The notes beneath the pieces were generated by a model. The model worked only from the letters and a program-made list of their open reading frames with translations, had not been told where the DNA came from and searched no databases. From Sporosarcina sp. (GTDB taxonomy: Bacteria; Bacillota; Bacilli; Bacillales_A; Planococcaceae), in NCBI GenBank assembly GCA_029263945.1, contig JARIDM010000004.1, positions 1 through 29,605 of the forward strand: 29,605 nt of DNA, given 5' to 3'. This document shows positions 16,160 to 24,121 of this stretch, piece by piece (the stretch's first letter is position 1; each line of letters opens with the position of its first letter). A program made the translations under genes and the position numbers.

Positions 16160-16170
16160 CAGTGTACTAG

Positions 16171-16207
16171 AAAAATCAGCCATCACATACAGGTGGCTGA
16201 TTTTTTC
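16171..16207 (+). terminator. Terminator of the tagatose operon
   Basis: ATCAGCCA (16175-16182) pairs with TGGCTGAT (16194-16201), followed by TTTTTT. Confidence 0.85.
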
Positions 16208-16257
16208 TATTATATAAGTTTCCGCTGATAGCTGTAGTTGTAAAACTACACTATCTA

Positions 16258-16315
16258 TTTACATGTGCATGTGATAAACTATAATTTAGTAAGTTATATT
16301 TTAGTTAAATTAACT
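16258..16315 (+). promoter_or_regulatory. Predicted promoter and dyad upstream of the HTH gene
   Basis: TTTACA (16258-16263), a 16-bp spacer and TATAAT (16280-16285). A perfect dyad AGTTAA-A-TTAACT at 16303-16315 lies just downstream and could be an autoregulatory operator of the HTH protein. Confidence 0.5.
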
Positions 16316-16354
16316 TTAGTGAAATGTACATTAAAATAAATAGGAGGGTTAGCC

Positions 16355-16885
16355 GTGAGTCTATTAGATATTTATTTACAGAAAAACGGGAAGAAACGCT
16401 ACGATGTTTTCAAAGAAACTGGCACAAGTCAGCAAAATCTTGCAAACGTAAACAAACAAAAAGTTGGGAGTTACTCAGTGAAAACAATCCAAGCAATTGC
16501 TAAAACAGTAGAAAAAAGTGAGGGAGTTGTTTTAATGGAACTGTTACAGCTAGAACAAGAAAATCCATACTATGAAGCATCTAATGCGGAAGATTTATTG
16601 TTGGCATTTAAAAATAAAGAAAACTATATATTAATTAAAGGGAAATATAAAGAGGAAATTCTTGAATTTGCGGAAGCGCAATTGTCAGAGACAGAAACTT
16701 TGGGACTCGAGTTAGGTTCCGCTGGAATGGTCACAATTTTAGCGGAAGTGTTTTATCAAGTTGCGAATTTATTTAGTAGCAAAGATGCGGAGTATAAAAA
16801 GGTTGAAAGTCAAATTCGAAAGTATACGATTAAAAGAACAAACGGAGATGACCTTCTATTGGTTTTGCGTCAGTTGAATTACTAA
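16355..16885 (+). CDS. Uncharacterised protein with Xre-like helix-turn-helix
   Basis: I do not recognise this 176-residue family. Residues 1-65 look like a Cro/Xre-type HTH: a short DIYLQKNGKKRYDVFKETG segment, then TSQQNLANVNKQKV as probable recognition region, and TIQAIAKTVEKSEGVVLMELL. The remaining 110 residues are mostly helical by composition (Glu, Lys, Leu rich) and have no motif I know. It starts at GTG behind AGGAGGG. It stands alone between two terminators, with its own promoter and a dyad that suggests autoregulation. A regulator or a stand-alone antitoxin-like protein are guesses; no toxin-like gene is adjacent. Confidence 0.7.
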   Translation: MSLLDIYLQKNGKKRYDVFKETGTSQQNLANVNKQKVGSYSVKTIQAIAKTVEKSEGVVLMELLQLEQENPYYEASNAEDLLLAFKNKENYILIKGKYKEEILEFAEAQLSETETLGLELGSAGMVTILAEVFYQVANLFSSKDAEYKKVESQIRKYTIKRTNGDDLLLVLRQLNY

Positions 16886-16935
16886 TTCTCGAATCAATTT
16901 CATAATTTCTTCCGTAAATGCGTTTGAATCTACAG

Positions 16936-16980
16936 TAAAAAAGCATCCCCTTGCATTGAACACAAGGGGATGCTTTTGCA
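16936..16980. terminator. Bidirectional terminator
   Basis: Perfect 15-bp arms, AAAAGCATCCCCTTG (16939-16953) and CAAGGGGATGCTTTT (16963-16977), lie between two converging genes. Confidence 0.9.
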
Positions 16981-16997
16981 ATTCACATTAATCTCTA

Positions 16998-17573
16998 TCA
17001 AAAAGAAATTTCGATTTGTCCCTTGGACGCTTTTGAAATATTCTTTAGCATTTCCATCACTTTTTCATTTTGTAACAAATTTTTGATTTTAGGATGCCCA
17101 TTAGCATGAGCTTCTTCATGGTCATTCAGGAAATTGAGTGTCACTTTCTCTTTTGATGCCGTTTCTTTTTGATGTTCCTCGTGTTCCTGAATGTGATCGA
17201 ACAGTGTCATTTGCATGCGTTTCGCCATTGCTTTTTCTTCTTCGCTCTTTTCCGATTCAAAACGTTGGCCATTGATGACTACCCAGCGTTTGTTTTCATC
17301 GACACCGAGCTCTGACCACTTCGTGTCAGGATGATAGGTCGAATAGCTTGCGATTTTTTGAAAAGTGTCATTGTCAACGTGTATCGTAGTGTTCGATGCC
17401 GTGCCTTTATCGAATGTGAGCGTACTTGCCATCGTCTTACTGATACCTGACTGTTCAACGGTATCTCTTGGAGACAAGTTCGCTTTAGTAGAATACTGAT
17501 CCTTGCTATGGTCTTTCATCGTATCAGGCAGGCGGTGATAAGGAATACGATTGTAATTTTCTTGAATCTGCAT
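16998..17573 (-). CDS. Hypothetical hydrophilic protein
   Basis: I do not recognise this 191-residue protein. It is soluble and highly charged, with no signal peptide or membrane segment. Visible features are a Ser/Thr-rich first half (about 25-80), a WSELGVDENKRWVVINGQRFESE segment in the middle (about 85-107), a His/Glu-rich stretch (about 124-165, including HIQEHEEHQKE) and a basic amphipathic C-terminus. The frame opens at a GTG inside the ribosome site; the ATG at 17573 behind GGAGTGA is the better start. It is a single-gene unit that converges on the preceding HTH gene at the terminator. Confidence 0.7.
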   Translation of the reverse strand: MQIQENYNRIPYHRLPDTMKDHSKDQYSTKANLSPRDTVEQSGISKTMASTLTFDKGTASNTTIHVDNDTFQKIASYSTYHPDTKWSELGVDENKRWVVINGQRFESEKSEEEKAMAKRMQMTLFDHIQEHEEHQKETASKEKVTLNFLNDHEEAHANGHPKIKNLLQNEKVMEMLKNISKASKGQIEISF

Positions 17574-17764
17574 GAACGTCACTCCTATTCTGTGAAAAGA
17601 AAATTGATGATTGCGGTTATGCTTTATATCGGCAAAGTAGCCAGCTATTTAATGATCAATACTAGTTCAAACCAACCGTTTCGTATGAATTGAACGCTCG
17701 AATCTCCTGTTTCGTTGTTTAGATTACAGTAGAAAACGCTATGCTACAAAGGATAGACCTGTAT

Positions 17765-17785
17765 ACTAGTAAGACGTCTACTAGT
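17765..17785. promoter_or_regulatory. 7-7-7 palindrome upstream of the TauE/SafE gene
   Basis: ACTAGTA (17765-17771) and TACTAGT (17779-17785) are perfect inverted arms around AGACGTC. It lies 20 bp before the TTG start and overlaps a TATACT box (17762-17767), so it is a candidate operator. No matching -35 is clear. The rest of the gap (17574-17764) shows nothing. Confidence 0.5.
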
Positions 17786-17805
17786 TTATGAAAGAAGGGT
17801 ATCGC

Positions 17806-18540
17806 TTGGATTTCATTATACTTTTTTTAATTGGATTTGCAGCGACGACAATTGGTACGTTGGCTGGTGGGGGCGGGCTGATTAGTTTACCTGCGATGTT
17901 AATCATGGGGATGCCTGTACACGCCGCGCTTGGTGCCAATAAAGTCTCTAATACCATCAGCTCACTCTCAAGTTTTTTAATGATTTATAAGAATAAAGAA
18001 GTGACTGTTAAAGAAGCTTTAACAGTGATTCCGCTTAGCTTAATAGGTGGTATTACCGGTGGGATCTTGGCATCTTTATTAAAAGAAGATTGGTTAATTT
18101 TCATTGCGATTTTATTATTGGCTTTCGCACTCATAACGTCGTTTTTAAGCGGAGTGAATTTTAATGGGAAAGAAATTTTTCACTTAAGTCCCAAAAATGC
18201 GGTTCAACTCTACGGAATTAGCTTTTATGATGGCGTATTTGGTCCTGGCAGTGGAACACTATCTCTTTACTTTTACGCGAGACAGAAAGTGTCTTACTTA
18301 AGGGCGATTGGCTTATCACGAATTATGATCTTTTCGAGCTGTTTTGGTGCTTCTATCAGCTTTATAGCAACTGGCAAGATCCTTTGGCCAATGACGATCG
18401 CACTCATGCTTGGTTCGCTCAGTGGCGCACAATTAGGTGTAAGGCTGGCAAGTAAGATAAAAAAAGAGCATGTTGCGCCAATCCTTCGTGTTGTGACTGT
18501 ATTATTAATGATCCAGATTATGTTGAAATACTTTGGATGA
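17806..18540 (+). CDS. TauE/SafE-family membrane permease
   Basis: Multi-spanning inner-membrane protein of the TauE/SafE (DUF81) family, members of which export sulfoacetate or sulfite or move other organic anions. About 244 residues with roughly 8 hydrophobic segments in two halves. Family hallmarks visible are GTLAGGGGLISLPAM near the N-terminus and the matching YDGVFGPGSGT in the second half. An in-frame ATG at 17788 has no ribosome site; TTG 17806 sits 6 bp after AGAAGGG, so I favour it. It has no sulfur-metabolism neighbours, so the substrate is unknown. It ends at a terminator shared with zwf. Confidence 0.85.
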   Translation: MDFIILFLIGFAATTIGTLAGGGGLISLPAMLIMGMPVHAALGANKVSNTISSLSSFLMIYKNKEVTVKEALTVIPLSLIGGITGGILASLLKEDWLIFIAILLLAFALITSFLSGVNFNGKEIFHLSPKNAVQLYGISFYDGVFGPGSGTLSLYFYARQKVSYLRAIGLSRIMIFSSCFGASISFIATGKILWPMTIALMLGSLSGAQLGVRLASKIKKEHVAPILRVVTVLLMIQIMLKYFG

Positions 18541-18561
18541 AGCACGAGTCAATGATGTCAT

Positions 18562-18611
18562 GAAAAAACCCTCAGCCCCTGATGATACTAGGTGCTGAGG
18601 GTTCTTTGTTG
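18562..18611. terminator. Bidirectional terminator between the TauE gene and zwf
   Basis: AACCCTCAGC (18567-18576) pairs perfectly with GCTGAGGGTT (18594-18603), with A-rich and T-rich flanks. Confidence 0.88.
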
Positions 18612-18637
18612 TGCGTTATAAGCACTTCTTTAGTAAT

Positions 18638-20161
18638 TTACCACCAGTTGAACGTATCGGCCTCTAATAGTGCCTCGGCGGCGTCAGGCCCTGTTGTACC
18701 CGCACGATAAGTATGCAAAGGGATAAGGTCCGCTTCAAATGCCTCTAAAATGGGTTGAATCCATTTCCATGACAACTCAACTTCTCCCCAATGTGCAAAG
18801 AATGTTGCGTTCCCAAGCATTGCATCGAGCAGTAACAGTTCATAAGCTTCAGATTGGTCTTCTGAGTTTGTTGTAAAGTTAATATACGCAGGTTCAAAAC
18901 GGTCGCTTGAGGGTTCTTTTATATTCAACTTCAATGAGATGCCTTCGTTCGGATTAATTTCAAGGATGAGTAAGTTTGAACGAATGCCTTCTGCTGGATG
19001 CATATTAATTTCTTTCGCTTTGTTTTTGAACTCAATGACAATCTTTGTAGACTTTTTATCGAGTCTTTTTCCAGAACGAATGTAAAAAGGGATGTCTTGC
19101 CAAGCAGGGTTGTCGATGTATAAACGCGCTGCAAAGTAAGTATCGTTTTTTGAATTCATGCCAACACCTGGCTCATCTAAATAGCTAATCACAGGTTCGC
19201 CTAAAATTTCTCCAGCTTCATATTGACCTCGGACGACGTGGTTGTGTGCATCTTCTTTAGAAACGGGGCGAATCGATTCGATCACTTCAATTTTTTTGAG
19301 TGCAATTTCTTTTGCCGTGATTTTTTCTGGCAAATGTAGAGCTGTCATCATCACCAGTTGGAGCAGGTGATTTTGAATCATGTCCCGAATCGCACCAGCG
19401 TGATCGTAATAACCAGCCCGGTTTTCAACGCCAACAGTTTCGTTTGCAGAAATTTGTACGTTTGCAACTTGTTTAAGATCTAGTAACGAGCCAAGTGCTG
19501 GATTTGCAAATACGAGAGAGGCAAGATTTTGAACCATTGGTTTTCCCAGGTAATGGTCAATGCGATAAATTTCTACTTCTTCAAAAGCTTCACTAAGCTT
19601 CTTGTTTAATTGCTGGGCAGTTTTTAAATCGCTGCCAAACGGCTTCTCGATAATCAGTTTCTTCCAGCCCTTAGTTTGGTTAATCCCAGATGTTTTTAAA
19701 TTTTCGGTAATGACTTCAACAAGTTGAGGCGCAACAGACAAGTAAAAGAGTCTGTTCTGTGGAATGCCTAGTTCTGCTTCTCTCTGTTCAATAAGCGACC
19801 GTAAATTTTGGTAAGATAGTTTGTCTGTTACATCTAGTGGACAATATTGAAATTTTTCTAGAAAGTTTTGGAGTCCTGCGCTTTGTACGGGGCGCCTAGA
19901 GTGTGCATGTAATGACTCTTCAACTTTTGATTGAAAGTATTCATTGGTCCACTCTCTTCTACCTAAGCCAATGACAGAAAAAGATGTAGGCATTTTATCT
20001 TCAAGATATAGATTATATAAAGCTGGGAATAATTTACGTTGTGCTAAATCACCAGTAGCGCCAAATAAAACAAAAGTTAAGTTTTGCATCTCTCGTTTTT
20101 CGGCGACTGTGGTAAAAGAATCATCTTTATTAAATTTATCGAGTATACCTTTGTTCTGCAT
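18638..20161 (-). CDS. zwf: Glucose-6-phosphate 1-dehydrogenase
   Basis: First enzyme of the oxidative pentose phosphate pathway: glucose-6-P plus NADP to 6-phosphogluconolactone and NADPH. The 507-residue product has the nucleotide motif FGATGDLAQRKL (33-44), the substrate/catalytic signature RIDHYLGK (200-207), and IEKPFG (171-176). The C-terminus HTYRAGTTGPDAAEALL...FNWW is typical. The N-terminus is about 15-20 residues longer than in B. subtilis; the ATG at 20161 has AGGAGAG, while the internal M25 has only a weak site. No gnd or pgl is adjacent. A palindromic repeat copy lies 43 bp upstream of the start, in the promoter region. Confidence 0.95.
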   Translation of the reverse strand: MQNKGILDKFNKDDSFTTVAEKREMQNLTFVLFGATGDLAQRKLFPALYNLYLEDKMPTSFSVIGLGRREWTNEYFQSKVEESLHAHSRRPVQSAGLQNFLEKFQYCPLDVTDKLSYQNLRSLIEQREAELGIPQNRLFYLSVAPQLVEVITENLKTSGINQTKGWKKLIIEKPFGSDLKTAQQLNKKLSEAFEEVEIYRIDHYLGKPMVQNLASLVFANPALGSLLDLKQVANVQISANETVGVENRAGYYDHAGAIRDMIQNHLLQLVMMTALHLPEKITAKEIALKKIEVIESIRPVSKEDAHNHVVRGQYEAGEILGEPVISYLDEPGVGMNSKNDTYFAARLYIDNPAWQDIPFYIRSGKRLDKKSTKIVIEFKNKAKEINMHPAEGIRSNLLILEINPNEGISLKLNIKEPSSDRFEPAYINFTTNSEDQSEAYELLLLDAMLGNATFFAHWGEVELSWKWIQPILEAFEADLIPLHTYRAGTTGPDAAEALLEADTFNWW

Positions 20162-20203
20162 CTTTTAATTCTCTCCTATTTTTGCGGTCAGCATTTTATT
20201 AAG

Positions 20204-20315
20204 TCAATTTCATCATGACCTTATTCTGCAACAACGACGTAACCTATTGTTCGTGGGTGCTTCAACCCGACTCTCTAAGTAGTGGTGTTGCAATAAAACC
20301 CTATTATGAAAATGA
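20204..20315 (+). repeat. Full copy 2 of the palindromic intergenic repeat
   Basis: TCAATTTCATCATGACCTTATTCTG at the left (opening at 20204) and CAATAAAACCCTATTATGAAAATGA at the right match copies 1 and 3. Here the outer pairing extends to AAGTCA/TGACTT. The inner arms are the most diverged of the full copies. It lies between the divergent zwf and cyclase genes. Confidence 0.83.
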
Positions 20316-20576
20316 CTTTATTACGCTAAAAATAATAATTCCTAGTATCTTACCCTCTATTATTATGGAATGCAATGACAATTAATTGTAAAAAAAGCTA
20401 CTTATATCATCGTAAAACAAAAGGAGTAGCGCGTGATTATTTATTTTACCACAAAACAAGCTGTCATCTGGTGTAATTAGTCTTTCTAAAAAGTATCTTT
20501 ACTAGACAGAATTATAAAAAACATGCGACTATAGAAGTAGCTAAAAGCTTAAAATAAGTGAATAGGGGCTGTAAAA
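20316..20576 (+). other. Leader region of the cyclase gene with a possible 15-codon ORF
   Basis: AT-rich, with no clear σA promoter that I can commit to. GTG at 20433, behind AAAGGAG, opens a 15-codon frame (MIIYFTTKQAVIWCN) closed by TAG at 20478-20480. GCTAC and GTAGC flank its ribosome site and could form a small hairpin. A leader peptide is possible but unproven. Confidence 0.25.
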
Positions 20577-21194
20577 ATGAAAATGTATGATGTAACAGGA
20601 ACAATTTATGAAGGTATGACTGTATATAAAAACAAGCCGGAAAAACAACCGAAATTTAACCGTGTTACAAACGGATATGTAACAGAAACACGCTTAGAAT
20701 TAGATGTGCATACAGGTACACATATTGATGCACCATTACATATGGTTGTAGGTGGAGAGACGTTTGAATCGGTACCTATGGAGAGTCTTGTCGGACAATC
20801 TAAAGTACTCGATTTAACGAATGTAACAGATGGCGTTTCTAAAATGGATTTAGAGAAATTTGATATTAAAAAAGGAGATTTTGTGTTATTTAAAACAAAA
20901 AACTCTTTTGAAGAAGATTTTAACTTTGATTTCATCTATCTTGCAAAAGACGGTGCAGAATATCTTGCTGAGATTGGTGTGCGTGGTGTAGGGATCGACA
21001 CACTTGGGATTGAAAGAAGCCAAGAAGGACATCCGACACATAAAACATTATTTGCAAACGAAGTAATTATTATAGAAGGACTTCGTTTAAAAGACGTTGC
21101 GCAAGGGGAGTATTTTATGGTAGCAGCTCCACTGAAAATAGAGGGTACAGATGCCTCTCCTGCAAGAGTTTTATTGTTTGAGGGACTAAAGTAA
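20577..21194 (+). CDS. Cyclase-family metal hydrolase (kynurenine formamidase-like)
   Basis: Predicted metal-dependent hydrolase of the cyclase family (PF04199 type), which includes kynurenine formamidase KynB and isatin hydrolase. The 205-residue protein carries the metal motif HTGTHIDAPLH (45-55) and the downstream GVRGVGIDTLGIE and HKTLFANEVIIIEGL blocks. AGGGG lies 8 bp before the ATG. No kynureninase or tryptophan dioxygenase genes are adjacent, so the substrate is uncertain. The HAD phosphatase gene follows after 33 bp and is probably co-transcribed. Confidence 0.88.
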   Translation: MKMYDVTGTIYEGMTVYKNKPEKQPKFNRVTNGYVTETRLELDVHTGTHIDAPLHMVVGGETFESVPMESLVGQSKVLDLTNVTDGVSKMDLEKFDIKKGDFVLFKTKNSFEEDFNFDFIYLAKDGAEYLAEIGVRGVGIDTLGIERSQEGHPTHKTLFANEVIIIEGLRLKDVAQGEYFMVAAPLKIEGTDASPARVLLFEGLK

Positions 21195-21227
21195 TTCATA
21201 CCATACCAATTACGGGGGGATACCTTT

Positions 21228-22043
21228 GTGTATAAATTAATCGCATTAGACTTAGATGGCACGTTGCTAACAGATGACTTAGAGATTTCGCCAGGAACGG
21301 TGAAGGCAATTCAAGATGCGGTAGCAGCGGGTACTATTGTTACGATTGCAACAGGGCGAATGTTTTCTTCAGCAAAACAATTTGCGCAGCAACTTGGCAT
21401 TAATGTACCATTAATTACTTATCAAGGCGCACTCATTCAAGACATTGAAGAGCAGGAAGTCGTCTATGAAAAACTTGTTTCAGCAGAAATTGGGCTAAAA
21501 TTAGTGGAGATTGCGGCTGAACGAGGGTTGCACTTACAAGTTTATCAGGATGATATCTTGTATGGTGCGGTAGAAAATGACAAGTTGGTGGCCTATGCGA
21601 AAGGGACAAATGTACCGTATACTGTAGAACCAAATCTGGCTAAACTTGCTGAAAAAGGGTTTATCAAGGCCCTTTTTATCGAAGAGCCCGAAGTACTGGA
21701 AGGTTTACAAGAAGAATTAAAAGTCTTATTTGGCGCACAAGCCCATATTGCAAAATCGAAAGTAAATTATTTGGAAATTACTCATCCAGAAGCAAATAAG
21801 GGACTTGCACTTCTTCATTTAGCAAAGACACTAGGCATTAAACAATCAGAGATCATTGGAATTGGAGACAACCACAATGACAAAGAGCTGATTGAGACCG
21901 CGGGTTTAGGAATTGCGATGGAAAATGCGGTGCCGGCAATGAAAGAAATAGCCGATTATACCACAAGTACAAACAATGACGAGGGCGTTCGCCATGCGAT
22001 CGAAAAGTTTGTGTTGGCGCCGAGTCGATTGTCTGTAGAGTAA
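21228..22043 (+). CDS. Cof-type HAD-IIB phosphatase
   Basis: Cytoplasmic sugar-phosphate or nucleotide-phosphate phosphatase of the Cof/YidA subfamily. The 271-residue protein has motif I DLDGTLL (8-14), motif II in ATGR (41-44), motif III lysine K191 in NKG, and motif IV GDNHND (213-218). The type IIB cap lies between motifs II and III. It starts at GTG behind GGGGGGAT. Physiological substrates of such enzymes are usually broad and cannot be inferred here. Confidence 0.92.
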   Translation: MYKLIALDLDGTLLTDDLEISPGTVKAIQDAVAAGTIVTIATGRMFSSAKQFAQQLGINVPLITYQGALIQDIEEQEVVYEKLVSAEIGLKLVEIAAERGLHLQVYQDDILYGAVENDKLVAYAKGTNVPYTVEPNLAKLAEKGFIKALFIEEPEVLEGLQEELKVLFGAQAHIAKSKVNYLEITHPEANKGLALLHLAKTLGIKQSEIIGIGDNHNDKELIETAGLGIAMENAVPAMKEIADYTTSTNNDEGVRHAIEKFVLAPSRLSVE

Positions 22044-22056
22044 TCGTTATAAACAC

Positions 22057-22107
22057 TTTAAAAAGGTGGTGGGATTCTTAACATAAGAATCCCACCACCT
22101 TTTTAGC
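22057..22107 (+). terminator. Strong terminator after the HAD gene
   Basis: Two perfect 20-bp arms (22061-22080 and 22084-22103) with a 3-nt loop begin AAAAGGTGG and end CCACCTTTT. Confidence 0.92.
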
Positions 22108-22281
22108 GTTCTTAACATGTGAAGTTCACACTACGTAAATTGGGAATAAAGTACCTGTATAAAAATTTAGAAAATTAGTGCATTTTACCTTCCCTTTTGC
22201 TTAAATTATGCGATAATAAGAGAAGAAGTGTTATGCTTATTATTTTTTAAAAAAATAATTTATATTACCGGGGGAATAGCA
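22108..22281 (+). other. Leader region of the chemoreceptor gene
   Basis: AT-rich. ATAATAAG (about 22213-22220) and CTTATTAT (about 22236-22243) can pair, followed by a run of T then A. This looks like a weak hairpin ahead of the ribosome site. GCGATAAT at 22210-22217 recalls a σD -10 box, but I see no matching TAAA -35. Confidence 0.3.
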
Positions 22282-24051
22282 ATGAAGAAAAGAAAAGGCT
22301 TTAAAAATAAAATTTCTTTTAAGTTATTAGGACTTATCTTTCTTCTAATCGCGGTAGTCAGTATAGCGATTGGAACAACGAGCTATCACTACGCAAAAAA
22401 AGAACTCATTACAAGTGGCAAGTTAGATTTGGCACATTTAACTGAAGCCGCAATCGAAGTGCTTGAAGTATTAAACGACGATGTTGAACAAGGAACGCTT
22501 ACGTTAGAAGATGCGCAAGAAAAGGCGCGTACAATATTGAGTGGTCCTGTAGGGACAGATGGCAATGGAGTACATGACTACAGCCAGTCATCATTTGTTT
22601 ATAAGGATGAAGGCTATCTCTTTGCTTATGATTCAGATCACAAAGTAACACTTCACCCTGTCATTCCATTAAATGAAGATCGAACGGACTTTAAAAATAA
22701 CAAAGGCCAATATGTTGTAAAAGATTTAGTAGGCATTGCGAATTCGTCAAGCTATGAGGATCATTTTTATACATATAGTTGGATCAATAAAGAAGGCGAA
22801 AAGGAACGAGAAAAAATTTCCTATGTCTCTTATTTTGCTCCATGGGACTGGAGTCTTGGTATCGGCGCATATACAGATGAGTTTTATGAGCCACTAGCGA
22901 GTTTGAAATTTATTGTGTTAGCACTGACGATTGCAGCAATTGTACTCGGTACAGGTATCTTTTATTTTGCAACGAAAAAAATGTTTGTCTCGTTAGGCGT
23001 TGTTTCTCAAACTTCGTTGCGAATTGCTGAGGGCGATTTAACAGGCGAACCGCTTGTAGAATCGGAGAACGAAATCGGTCAATTAGGTATGTCGTATAAC
23101 CACATGACAACGAATTTGCGAGAGTTGTTGGTTGATGTGCAAAAGACAAGTGAATCACTCGTAACTTCTGCAAGTGAATTATCGGCAGTATCAGAGGAAA
23201 CGTCTGCGGGCAGTGATGAAATAGGCGTTGCTATGACAGAGATAACCACTGGCACAATTGACCAAGCAACGAATCTAGAAGATACAAACCAAAGCTTAGG
23301 TCAGTTGATAAGCTCGGTAGAAAAGATGAACAATCAAAACCAACAAATAAAAAAGATATCTACAACTTCTAAAGAAGCAACGGTAAAAGGACAAGATATT
23401 GTCGTTGTCTTGAAAAAATCGAATGACGAATCGAAGGTTGCTTCCGATCAAATCAGTATTGGCGTTACAAATTTGTATAAAAAATTAATTGATATTTCAA
23501 CAATGACAGATGCGATTGCAAACGTATCTGACCAAACGAACTTGTTGGCTTTAAACGCAAGTATAGAAGCGGCACGCGCGGGTGAACATGGGAAAGGATT
23601 TGCGGTAGTGGCAGAAGAAGTTAAAAAATTGGCAGAAGAGTCAAGTGTCTCAACGAAGCAAATTCGAGAAATGATTGTCGGTATTGAAAAAGAAATTGAA
23701 GAAACCGTCACGGCAATGGCGATGACGATGTCAATTTCAACACAACTAGATGGTGCTGTAAATGACACTGAATCGGAATTCAATAAAATTGCGACTACAG
23801 TTCAGGAGATGGCAGAAGCGATGGAAGTACTTAACGCTGAAATTCATCAAGTCACAGAGCATAGTTCTGTTATTAGTGATGCGATTCAAAATGTCTCTGC
23901 AATTGCGGAAGAAACAGCTGCATCAGCAGAAGAAGTTACGGCATCTGTGGACGAACAATCACAAGCGATTCATAGTGTCACAGCGCTGGCACAAGGTTTA
24001 ACGGATTTAAGTGAAAAAGTAAATGAAACAATCGCTAAGTACCGTTTGTAG
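22282..24051 (+). CDS. Methyl-accepting chemotaxis protein with a Cache sensor
   Basis: Membrane chemoreceptor of 589 residues. TM1 is at about 12-33, an extracellular single Cache-type domain at about 45-205 (YLFAYDSDHKVTLHP, YFAPWDWSLGIGAYTDEF), TM2 at about 209-230, HAMP at about 231-285, and a long coiled-coil signalling domain to the end. The CheA/CheW contact tip reads QTNLLALNASIEAARAGEHG. The frame runs back to a TTG at 22228, but GGGGGAAT before the ATG at 22282 and the start MKKRKGF define the gene. The ligand is unknown; Cache domains often bind small carboxylates or amino acids. It is a single-gene unit. Confidence 0.92.
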   Translation: MKKRKGFKNKISFKLLGLIFLLIAVVSIAIGTTSYHYAKKELITSGKLDLAHLTEAAIEVLEVLNDDVEQGTLTLEDAQEKARTILSGPVGTDGNGVHDYSQSSFVYKDEGYLFAYDSDHKVTLHPVIPLNEDRTDFKNNKGQYVVKDLVGIANSSSYEDHFYTYSWINKEGEKEREKISYVSYFAPWDWSLGIGAYTDEFYEPLASLKFIVLALTIAAIVLGTGIFYFATKKMFVSLGVVSQTSLRIAEGDLTGEPLVESENEIGQLGMSYNHMTTNLRELLVDVQKTSESLVTSASELSAVSEETSAGSDEIGVAMTEITTGTIDQATNLEDTNQSLGQLISSVEKMNNQNQQIKKISTTSKEATVKGQDIVVVLKKSNDESKVASDQISIGVTNLYKKLIDISTMTDAIANVSDQTNLLALNASIEAARAGEHGKGFAVVAEEVKKLAEESSVSTKQIREMIVGIEKEIEETVTAMAMTMSISTQLDGAVNDTESEFNKIATTVQEMAEAMEVLNAEIHQVTEHSSVISDAIQNVSAIAEETAASAEEVTASVDEQSQAIHSVTALAQGLTDLSEKVNETIAKYRL

Positions 24052-24062
24052 AGAGTAGCGTA

Positions 24063-24112
24063 ACCAAAAAGCATTCCCCGAATCATCATCGATTCGGGGA
24101 ATGCTTTTTTAG
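24063..24112. terminator. Bidirectional terminator between the chemoreceptor and alaX genes
   Basis: Perfect 19-bp arms at 24066-24084 and 24091-24109 (core GCATTCCCCGAATC), with a 6-nt loop ATCATC. Confidence 0.92.
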
Positions 24113-24121
24113 ATCATCCCA

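Noticed and set aside
22205..22243. σD (motility) promoter for the chemoreceptor gene
   Set aside because: GCGATAAT resembles the -10, but no TAAA lies at the required 14-16 bp spacing.
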